This document shows positions 1 through 5,186 of a DNA stretch of 15,001 nt, piece by piece. Every line of letters begins with the position of its first letter. Position 1 is the stretch's first letter. Under the pieces are notes generated by a model that ran no database searches, had not been told where the DNA came from, and was given only the letters and a program-made list of their open reading frames with translations. The position numbers and the translations under genes are program-made. This DNA is from JACCTH01 sp050741915 (lineage in GTDB: Bacteria > Actinomycetota > Acidimicrobiia > Spongiisociales > ZC4RG35): contig JBOGEX010000030.1 in the NCBI GenBank assembly GCA_050741915.1, positions 1 to 15,001 of the forward strand, written 5' to 3'.

Positions 1-191
1 AGCTCGGGGATATCGGTCTTGCTTGACATTGAGATTCTCCTTGTTGATTGCGATGTCCGCAGGAGCTCCTCGTGGAGCACGGACAGGTTTTGTTCGGGGT
101 TCGCACGCTGGAGCCGTTCAAAGGTGGTCTCGATAGGCACCACCTGCCTCGGCCCGGCGAACGACCACGGATTCATGACACTCTCGTTCAT
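1..191 (-). CDS. Partial unknown gene, N-terminal end only
   Basis: An open frame on the minus strand runs off the left edge. Two starts are possible. The ATG at 29..27 has a strong Shine-Dalgarno (AAGGAG, about 7 nt upstream) and gives MSSKTDIPE before the edge. The same frame is open further back to ATGs at 176 and 191, which would add about 54 residues including PIETTFERLQ. The strong ribosome site favours the start at 29, so the upstream part may be untranslated leader. One copy of a 37-bp repeated element lies 14 nt upstream of the earliest ATG. I do not recognise the product and too little of it is present to assign a function. Confidence 0.35.
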   Translation of the reverse strand, partial: MNESVMNPWSFAGPRQVVPIETTFERLQRANPEQNLSVLHEELLRTSQSTRRISMSSKTDIPE

Positions 192-204
192 GCGGGTTCA
201 TGGG

Positions 205-242
205 ATGGCAGGTATTTGTCCGCCAGATCACGAATCCTGACA
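205..242 (-). repeat. 37-bp repeated element, copy A
   Basis: This stretch matches 630-666 at 32 of 37 aligned positions with one single-base gap. On the minus strand the best-kept part is TGTCAGGATTCG, followed about 11 nt later by GGACAA and TACC. Each copy lies a short distance upstream of a minus-strand start: the partial gene at 191 here, and the sigma-factor stub at 612 for copy B. That placement suggests a shared promoter or operator. A TTGTCA-like box and a GACAAA box about 17 nt apart fit loosely. The similarity also holds as a codon pattern on the plus strand (RYLS...RILT), so a duplicated coding scrap is an alternative. Confidence 0.5.
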
Positions 243-260
243 AGGCCGCCTGGGAGCGGC

Positions 261-518
261 TTAACCGTTTAGAAAACGGTCGTACTCGTCGAGATAGGTC
301 GCAGCTAGGTCGAGGGATTCCTCGGTGAGGATCGGCGTTTGTACTCCGTTCTCCTCTACAAAGAGTTCCTCCGTCACCCCCGGGTGTTCCTCATTGAGCC
401 AAGCGATGTACGGCTCGAAGACGTTGGGGGCATAGTCGTCGAAGTTGAAATCGTGGACCAGGGAGGTGATGCCGAACAGCGATGGCGAAAACGTCGGCCG
501 CGGCGTCCTCGGCCTCAT
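261..518 (-). pseudogene. C-terminal remnant of an unknown acidic protein, joined to sigma-factor sequence
   Basis: The frame ending at 261 carries a protein-like acidic C-terminus with FDDYAPNVFEPYIAWL, EELFVEENG and LDEYDRFLNG before the stop. Its nominal ATG at 518 lies inside the sigma-factor stub, in the wrong frame relative to the sigma reading, so the first 10-15 codons are probably not native. The natural-looking sequence begins near 484. The simplest reading is a deletion or recombination junction at about 469-484 that fused the start of one gene to the end of another. I do not recognise the family. Copy A of the 37-bp repeat follows about 19 nt after the stop. Confidence 0.45.
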
Positions 519-612
519 CGCGACCCAGCCGCCGGGCGCAATACGCCAGTACCTCGTCGTAGTGACTCGAGAAGAGCTCGGCGAGCCTGGGGCTGGGAAA
601 GCTTGGGTGCAT
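469..612 (-). pseudogene. N-terminal stub of an ECF-type RNA polymerase sigma factor
   Basis: The ATG at 612..610 opens about 48 codons resembling the region 2 start of sigma-70/ECF factors: LAELFSSHYDEVLAYCARRL, then GRDEAEDAAADVFAIAVRH. Beyond about 469 the frame loses all similarity to the rest of region 2 and runs into arginine-rich out-of-frame sequence. The neighbouring frame instead carries an unrelated acidic C-terminus. Regions 2.3 to 4 are absent, so this cannot be a working sigma factor. Such factors normally direct polymerase to stress or envelope promoters. Copy B of the 37-bp element, 18 nt upstream, may be its former promoter. Confidence 0.6.
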
Positions 613-629
613 TCCGTGCAGAGCGATCA

Positions 630-666
630 ATGGCGGTACTTGTCCACCAAAGCTCGAATCCTGACA
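630..666 (-). repeat. 37-bp repeated element, copy B
   Basis: This is the second copy of the element at 205-242, in the same orientation and 425 bp away. The minus-strand core TGTCAGGATTCG is identical in both copies, and the two differ by five substitutions and one indel overall. It lies between the sigma-factor stub, which starts at 612 on the minus strand, and the lipoprotein gene, which starts at 683 on the plus strand. It could therefore act on either side. TGTC-type -35 boxes are known for some ECF sigma groups, so an autoregulated ECF promoter is one reading. Confidence 0.5.
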
Positions 667-682
667 GGTTTTCGATGAACTT

Positions 683-2119
683 ATGGCTTCCCCTGAACGT
701 CTTCTGATAGTGCTGAGAGAGCTCGTTGTCGTCGCCGCCGTGGGCCTTGTCGGCGGGTGCACCCCCAGTGGGACTCCGAGTACAACCAGCGAGGTGACCT
801 TGCGGCGGGAGACCCCGACGACGACGATTCCCGTCGCCGGTCCGACGACGACGAAAGTCGTCGAGCAGTTCCCCGGCGGCCGGAGTCTGTGGAGGGTCGA
901 CCCGGCGACGCTGGAGAAGGTCAAGGGCTCGGCGCTCGGACCGACCGGGTCGAGCCTATTTTCCGCGGCTGCAACCGAGGGCGAGGCTGCCCTTGTTGGT
1001 ATCAACAATGCCGGCACGAGATGGGTGCTGTGGCTTCTCGATGCTCAGAGCAATTCCTTGATCGAAATAGAAGCGGGCGGTCCGCGATCGCCCGTGCCAT
1101 TCGCGTTCTCGATCGAAGGGTCAACCATCCATTGGGTGACTCACAAGGAGTGGCCAGGAGGCGACCCCAACATTCCGGATGGGGTCGCACTTCATCGCTA
1201 CGACCGCTCTACCGGAGAGGTATCGACCATTCTCGAGTTGCCTATCTCTGAAGGTGTCTATTTCGATCAATTTGCCTACCTGTCGGACAGGCACCGACTG
1301 GCGCTCTTTGGACGCTCGATAGGAGACGGCTATCCCCATGTGACGGTTCTCAATCTAGATCGTGGCCAAGTCGCTCTCGACGTTGCTCTCGACACCGTTC
1401 CTCCAGTTATCAACGTATTCGATCGGTCTGACGACCGGGTCGAACCTGGGTGGGATAGAGACCGGGGGCTCCTGTATGTGCCACATCTCGACACCGACTT
1501 CGTAACCACTGTCGACCTCGACAGTGGATCGATAACCACCTGGTCAATTGTCCGGAAGACGTCGTTTCTCGATCGACTGATAGCTGCCTGGCAGCCCACC
1601 GCTCAGGCCAAGGGTGCTTCGAGTGAGATGACCGCCGCGATTTCAAGCGATGGAGCTTTGCTTTACCTCACCGGGAAGGAGTTGGAATGGTCGGATACCG
1701 TTGAAGGCTCCTACCGTGAGAAGCCTCTCGGGATCGTGGCCATCGATATCGAAACCATGACTGAGGTCGCCCACACCGAGCTTCCAATCAGTCGCTTGGT
1801 TATCTCGCCGACCGGAGAAACTGTGCTCGCCACCGGATCGTGGGACGACTTGATCGCCGGCGAATTCGGCAATTCCTCCGGCCTTCATCTGCTCGATGCG
1901 AAGACCCTAGAACCACTGCTTTGGATCGAACCGACTGATGTGCCCGAGTATTACGAACTCGTCTATTCGGCCGACGGTCGTTATGCCTACGGCACCGAGT
2001 GGTTCTACGGACCGAGCACGATCATCGTTGACACCGCCACATTGGAGGTCTCGCAGGGCCCGACTCTCGAGGCATTCAACGCCGAGTTGCTCCAGCTCGG
2101 ATACGTCCTCGACTTCTGA
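683..2119 (+). CDS. Secreted lipoprotein with beta-propeller-like repeats, function unknown
   Basis: The 478-residue product has a type II signal peptide: a hydrophobic stretch (about residues 7-22) leads to the lipobox LVGGC with the lipidated cysteine at residue 26. A Thr/Pro-rich linker (about 28-60) follows, as is common just outside the membrane. The rest is beta-rich with recurring blades of the type 'value, then DxxTxEV' (for example IDIETMTEV, LLDAKTLEPL, IVDTATLEV). This suggests a YncE/WD40-like propeller of six or seven blades. The ATG at 683 has no clear ribosome site; GTG at 710 (codon 10) is an alternative that still keeps a short signal peptide. The Lgt-like gene two places downstream could supply the lipid modification. 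Substrate or partner is unknown. Confidence 0.8.
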   Translation: MASPERLLIVLRELVVVAAVGLVGGCTPSGTPSTTSEVTLRRETPTTTIPVAGPTTTKVVEQFPGGRSLWRVDPATLEKVKGSALGPTGSSLFSAAATEGEAALVGINNAGTRWVLWLLDAQSNSLIEIEAGGPRSPVPFAFSIEGSTIHWVTHKEWPGGDPNIPDGVALHRYDRSTGEVSTILELPISEGVYFDQFAYLSDRHRLALFGRSIGDGYPHVTVLNLDRGQVALDVALDTVPPVINVFDRSDDRVEPGWDRDRGLLYVPHLDTDFVTTVDLDSGSITTWSIVRKTSFLDRLIAAWQPTAQAKGASSEMTAAISSDGALLYLTGKELEWSDTVEGSYREKPLGIVAIDIETMTEVAHTELPISRLVISPTGETVLATGSWDDLIAGEFGNSSGLHLLDAKTLEPLLWIEPTDVPEYYELVYSADGRYAYGTEWFYGPSTIIVDTATLEVSQGPTLEAFNAELLQLGYVLDF

Positions 2120-2131
2120 GCAGTTCCGTCT

Positions 2132-2153
2132 GACCGGTAGGCTCCAGCCGGTC
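2132..2153 (+). promoter_or_regulatory. Hairpin abutting the ctaB start codon
   Basis: GACCGG (2132-2137) and CCGGTC (2148-2153) form a perfect 6-bp stem with a 10-nt loop, and the right arm ends directly before the ATG at 2154. The only Shine-Dalgarno-like bases (AGG) are in the loop. If formed in the mRNA it would affect initiation of ctaB. It may also be chance in GC-rich sequence. Confidence 0.35.
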
Positions 2154-3047
2154 ATGAGCGCTCCCCTCGTCGTCGGCAAGTTGGGCGTCGATTGGCATGA
2201 ACGAGTCGGGGCATACGTGGCTCTGACCAAGCCCAGGATCATCGAACTCCTTTTGATCACGACCGTGCCGGCGATGGTCCTGGCGAGTCGGGGATGGCCG
2301 GGGATCTGGCTGGTAGTTGCCACCCTGATCGGAGGCACGCTCTCGGCGGCCGGGGCCAATGCCCTCAACTGTTATCTCGATCGCGACATCGACGGAATCA
2401 TGCACCGGACGTCACGGCGGCCGCTACCTCGTCATCAGATCGAACCAGAGTCGGCTCTGGTCTTTGGCTTAGCTCTCGGTGCTGGCGGCTTTGCCTGGTT
2501 GGCTCTGTTCACGAACCTTCTGGCCGCATCCCTTGCAACTGCCGCTCTTCTTTTCTATGTCCTCGTCTACACCCTGTGGCTCAAGCGAAGCTCCAACCAG
2601 AACATCGTCATCGGGGGAGCGGCGGGAGCCGTGCCCGCGCTAGTCGGCTGGGCGGCGGTCACCGGCGGCTTGGAGCTGCCGGCGTGGATCCTTTTCGCGG
2701 TCGTCTTCTACTGGACGCCGCCGCATTTTTGGGCTCTGGCCCTGCGCTATCGCGACGAATACGAGGCCGCCTCGGTTCCGATGCTTCCGGTGACGAGCGG
2801 TGTGGCCTCCACGACGAGGCAGATGGTGCTCTATGCCGGTCTGACCGCGATCACTTCGGTGCTGTTGGTGCCGACGGCCGGGATGGGATGGATTTATCTG
2901 CTGGCGGCCGTCGGGCTGGGGGGTTGGTTCCTGTGGCACACCTGGCGGGTGCACCTGAAGCCCGAGCGGGCCATGCTTCTCTTCGCCCAGTCGACTCGCT
3001 ATCTGTCGTTCCTCTTCCTGGCGGTGATGCTCGATGTTCTCGTCTGA
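2154..3047 (+). CDS. ctaB: Protoheme IX farnesyltransferase (heme O synthase)
   Basis: This integral membrane prenyltransferase (297 residues) transfers a farnesyl group from farnesyl diphosphate to the vinyl group of heme B. The product, heme O, is the precursor of heme A for aa3-type cytochrome oxidases. The first Asp-rich motif is NCYLDRDIDGIMHRT, with N72, D76 and D80. The second loop has YWTPPHFWALAL followed by RDEYEAASVPMLPV (about 187-213). Around eight or nine hydrophobic segments are evident, and the length is typical. The frame is open upstream to 1938, but the family N-terminus (YVALTKPRI at about residue 21) supports ATG 2154, 34 nt after the lipoprotein stop. The 3' end overlaps lgt by 14 bp, so the two are probably co-transcribed. 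Confidence 0.95.
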   Translation: MSAPLVVGKLGVDWHERVGAYVALTKPRIIELLLITTVPAMVLASRGWPGIWLVVATLIGGTLSAAGANALNCYLDRDIDGIMHRTSRRPLPRHQIEPESALVFGLALGAGGFAWLALFTNLLAASLATAALLFYVLVYTLWLKRSSNQNIVIGGAAGAVPALVGWAAVTGGLELPAWILFAVVFYWTPPHFWALALRYRDEYEAASVPMLPVTSGVASTTRQMVLYAGLTAITSVLLVPTAGMGWIYLLAAVGLGGWFLWHTWRVHLKPERAMLLFAQSTRYLSFLFLAVMLDVLV

Positions 3048-3942
3048 GACGCTGGCCTTCATCTCTTATCCACCGATCCCGATCTGGGAGATCGGATCGT
3101 TTCGGTTCTCGTTGCATGGCCTCTTCGCCGCCCTCGGCTTCATGGCCGGAGCGTGGATCGCCACCAGAGAGCTGCGTAAGCGGGGCATTGATGCGGCCGC
3201 CTATCAATCGTGCCTCACCTGGGGTTTGGTGGGCTCGTTGATCGGAGCGCGGTATGGGACTGCTCCGGCCGCCCTCCTCGCCGGAACCCCGCTTCTCGAA
3301 GCGCTCAACCCGATCAGCGGCAACTTCTCGATTCTCGGCGGCTTTGCCGGTGGCATCATCGCCGGCGTCTGGCGAATGCGGGCACTACGGATGCCGGTGT
3401 GGGCCACGCTCGACATGTCTTCGTTCGGGCTCGCCCTGGGGACGGTGGTCGGACGCATCGGCGACCTCGCCATCGTCGAACACCTCGGCCGAGCCACCAA
3501 CGCCTCGTGGGGCTATGCCATCAGGCCGGGCTACGACGTGGCGCCCCAGCATGACGCCCTCGAATGCGTCTCGTCGGCAGACGGCATTTGCGGGGTCTAC
3601 CACCACGTGGCGGCCTACGACCTGTTGGGGGCGGCGATCTTGCTCGGCGTGCTCTTCCTGGTCTACCGCAGCTGGAAGCTTCGTTACGGGCAACTGTTTT
3701 GGATCTGGGCCGCCTGGTATGGAGTCCAGCGATTCGTCCTTGACGACTTGCGAGTGGGAAGCGGCGACGCCCAGGTGGGGTCGATGACCTGGAACCAGCT
3801 CAGCGGATTTCTGCTCGGGGCAGCTGCCATCGCCATCCTTTTTTGGTTCGACAAGCGCCAGAAGCCGGTGAGCCCGGAGGAGGATCGAAAGCTCATCGGC
3901 CAGATGCCCCCGCCAAAGCCGCTAACCTCGCGAACGAAATGA
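3034..3942 (+). CDS. lgt: Divergent prolipoprotein diacylglyceryl transferase (Lgt family)
   Basis: Lgt moves diacylglycerol from phosphatidylglycerol to the lipobox cysteine of prolipoproteins in the inner membrane. The 302-residue product has about seven hydrophobic segments. It keeps the Lgt signature in altered form: GRIGDLAIVEHLGRAT (about 140-155) in place of the usual GRxGNFxNxExxGxxT, and YGVQRFVLDDLR near the C-terminus, matching the family's YGxxRF-x-E region. The conserved Tyr of the first helix appears as His (FSLHGL), the key Asn of GRxGN is Asp, and the His of the usual HGG is replaced in ILGG. It may be a true but diverged Lgt or a paralogue with another acceptor. It overlaps ctaB by 14 bp, and its TGA overlaps the ATG of the aromatic leader peptide. 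Confidence 0.85.
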   Translation: MFSSETLAFISYPPIPIWEIGSFRFSLHGLFAALGFMAGAWIATRELRKRGIDAAAYQSCLTWGLVGSLIGARYGTAPAALLAGTPLLEALNPISGNFSILGGFAGGIIAGVWRMRALRMPVWATLDMSSFGLALGTVVGRIGDLAIVEHLGRATNASWGYAIRPGYDVAPQHDALECVSSADGICGVYHHVAAYDLLGAAILLGVLFLVYRSWKLRYGQLFWIWAAWYGVQRFVLDDLRVGSGDAQVGSMTWNQLSGFLLGAAAIAILFWFDKRQKPVSPEEDRKLIGQMPPPKPLTSRTK

Positions 3943-4001
3943 CCAGCGGCCGCTTTTTTGCGTACTACTTCTTTACCGGCCTTCGGCCCGGGACCGAGTG
4001 A
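3939..4001 (+). CDS. Phe/Tyr-rich attenuator leader peptide of the DAHP synthase gene
   Basis: This 20-codon ORF encodes MTSGR, then FFAYYFF, then TGLRPGTE and a TGA stop. Six of seven consecutive residues (codons 6-12, bases 3954-3974) are Phe or Tyr. That density is a hallmark of leader peptides that sense aminoacyl-tRNA supply. The start overlaps the lgt stop as ATGA, so ribosomes finishing lgt could restart here; no strong independent ribosome site is visible. It ends 25 nt before a strong intrinsic terminator and 93 nt before a gene for Phe/Tyr synthesis. The peptide itself need not have any function; translation past the FF-YY-FF codons is the sensor. Confidence 0.85.
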   Translation: MTSGRFFAYYFFTGLRPGTE

Positions 4002-4055
4002 CGCGCTAAGAACAGCCAAGCCACCAACCCGGAGCCGGAGGCTCCGGGTTTTTTT
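3976..4055 (+). promoter_or_regulatory. Ribosome-mediated transcription attenuator (Phe/Tyr) controlling DAHP synthase/chorismate mutase
   Basis: Four pairing segments can be traced. Segment 1 is CCGGCC (3976-3981) and segment 2 is GGCCCGGG (3985-3992). They pair as a protector hairpin with a TTC loop and one bulged C. Segment 2 can instead pair with segment 3, CCCGGAGCC (4028-4036), with one bulged A, giving an anti-terminator. Segment 3 otherwise pairs with segment 4, GGCTCCGGG (4040-4048), to form the terminator. A ribosome stalled on the Phe/Tyr codons (3954-3974) would cover segment 1, free segment 2 and allow read-through. A ribosome reaching the stop at 3999-4001 would cover segment 2 and let the terminator form. 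The segments are read from sequence; the mechanism is inferred from known attenuators such as trp and pheA. Confidence 0.8.
4026..4055 (+). terminator. Intrinsic terminator of the attenuator
   Basis: AACCCGGAGCC (4026-4036) and GGCTCCGGGTT (4040-4050) form a perfect 11-bp stem with a GGA loop, followed by a run of seven T (4049-4055). It lies between the leader peptide and the DAHP synthase start, so it would end ctaB-lgt transcripts by default and act as the conditional stop of the attenuator. Confidence 0.92.
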
Positions 4056-4094
4056 GTTGGGACCCGGGCCCGAAGGCTTTCTAGGAGCCACACC

Positions 4095-5141
4095 ATGGAA
4101 CGTAAAGCCACCAGCGAATCGAAGAAGACGATCGTCGAGATCGGTCGGACTCGTTTCGGTCGCGATCCGCTGCCGGTGATCGCCGGACCTTGCGCGATCG
4201 AGTCGGAGCAACAAATCAACACCGTCGCCGAGGTGGTGGCCGAGACCGGGGGAGCGATGCTGCGGGGCGGGGCTTACAAGACCAGCGGCACTCCCTATGG
4301 GTTCAAGGGCTTGGGACGGGAAGGGGTCAAGCTCCTCGCCGCGGCCGGGGCTCAGGCAGGCCTTCCGGTTGTCACCCAGGTGCTGGAGGCCGCCGATGCG
4401 GTTGACGCCGCCGAGCAAGTCGACGCCGTCGAAGTCGGGTCGGGGAGCATGCAGGACTTCGAGTTGTTGCGGGTGTTGGGAAAACTGGGGAAGCCGGTGA
4501 TGTTGAGACGAGGCGCCTCGGCCACTCTCGATGAATGGTTGTGGGCCGCCGAGTACATCCTCGCCGAAGGCAACGAGAAGGTGATTCTGGTGGAACGGGG
4601 CGTTCGCACCTTTGGCGGCACCTCCGCCGACATGCTCGACATCACCGCCGTGCCGCAACTGAAGGAGATCACTCATCTGCCGGTGGTCGTCGATCCCTCC
4701 CACGCCGCCGGAACGGTGGCGCGGGTCCAGCCGCTGGCCTTGGCTGCCCAGGGCGTCGGAGCCGACGGCGTGATCGTCGAGGTCCATCCCGAGCCGGCTT
4801 CGGCACGTACTACTGGACCGCAGCTCGATCTCGAGGGCTTTGTCAGTTTGATGACCTCGCTCGGCATCCATCGGTTGCGGACCAACATCGATCAGATCGA
4901 TCGCCAGATCGTCCGTCTGCTGTCCCGCCGCCAGGATTTGGCGATGGAGATCGGCCGTACCAAGGCTCAACAGGGTTTGCCGATTTACATCCCCGATCGC
5001 GAGTCGGAGTTGTTGGCGATCATCGAGGAGGAGGCGGCCCGAGCGGGGATCGATCCGGGCCATGTCCGCGCCCTTTTCCAACTGGTATTGGCCGAGTCGC
5101 GCCGCTTGCAGCAGCTGTTGCGGTCCTCGTTCGAAACCTGA
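4095..5141 (+). CDS. aroF: Bifunctional DAHP synthase (type I-beta) / chorismate mutase (AroQ)
   Basis: Residues about 25-255 form a KDO8P-synthase-like DAHP synthase. It condenses phosphoenolpyruvate and erythrose 4-phosphate in the first step of the shikimate pathway. Visible motifs are AGPCAIES (C33), the RGGAYKTSG..PYGFKG loop, LRRG (usually LKRG), ERGVRTF, DPSHAAG (near 200) and DGVIVEVHPEPA. Residues about 258-345 are an AroQ chorismate mutase helix bundle (LRTNIDQIDRQIVRLLSRRQ, then EIGRTKA and the PDRE segment), converting chorismate to prephenate for Phe/Tyr. The mutase is C-terminal, the reverse of the Bacillus subtilis AroA order, and there is no N-terminal ferredoxin-like domain. 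AGGAG at 4083-4087 supports ATG 4095. Expression is probably set by the upstream Phe/Tyr attenuator. Confidence 0.95.
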   Translation: MERKATSESKKTIVEIGRTRFGRDPLPVIAGPCAIESEQQINTVAEVVAETGGAMLRGGAYKTSGTPYGFKGLGREGVKLLAAAGAQAGLPVVTQVLEAADAVDAAEQVDAVEVGSGSMQDFELLRVLGKLGKPVMLRRGASATLDEWLWAAEYILAEGNEKVILVERGVRTFGGTSADMLDITAVPQLKEITHLPVVVDPSHAAGTVARVQPLALAAQGVGADGVIVEVHPEPASARTTGPQLDLEGFVSLMTSLGIHRLRTNIDQIDRQIVRLLSRRQDLAMEIGRTKAQQGLPIYIPDRESELLAIIEEEAARAGIDPGHVRALFQLVLAESRRLQQLLRSSFET

Positions 5142-5153
5142 TGCAATGTTTTG

Positions 5154-5185
5154 CGGAAACCGCAGCGCATAGCATTAGGTTTCCG
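5154..5185. terminator. Weak bidirectional hairpin between convergent genes
   Basis: CGGAAACC (5154-5161) and GGTTTCCG (5178-5185) form an 8-bp stem with a 16-nt loop in the 45-bp gap between the convergent DAHP synthase and molybdopterin oxidoreductase genes. There is no long T-tract, so termination strength is doubtful. A competing small hairpin, TGCGG/AAA/CCGCA, lies at 5152-5164. Confidence 0.45.
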
Positions 5186-5186
5186 G

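Noticed and set aside
1938..2153. Upstream extension of ctaB to the first ATG of its frame
   Set aside because: It overlaps the lipoprotein gene in another frame and is Ser/Thr/Arg-rich. The family N-terminus begins after ATG 2154.
3946..3959. GCGGCCGC followed by six T as a possible second terminator
   Set aside because: The palindrome has no loop and cannot form a normal hairpin, and the T-run is the TTT TTT (Phe-Phe) codons of the leader peptide.
4059..4076. Pairing of leader bases 3981-3992 with 4063-4076 as the main regulatory stem
   Set aside because: The complementarity is real but with a bulge. The pairing partner lies after the terminator and would form too late to decide termination, so the 2:3 pairing is preferred.
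3684..5081. 465-codon open frame on the minus strand opposite lgt and the DAHP synthase gene
   Set aside because: It is a shadow of GC-rich codons: the opposite strand carries clear Lgt and DAHP synthase/chorismate mutase motifs, and the antisense product resembles nothing.
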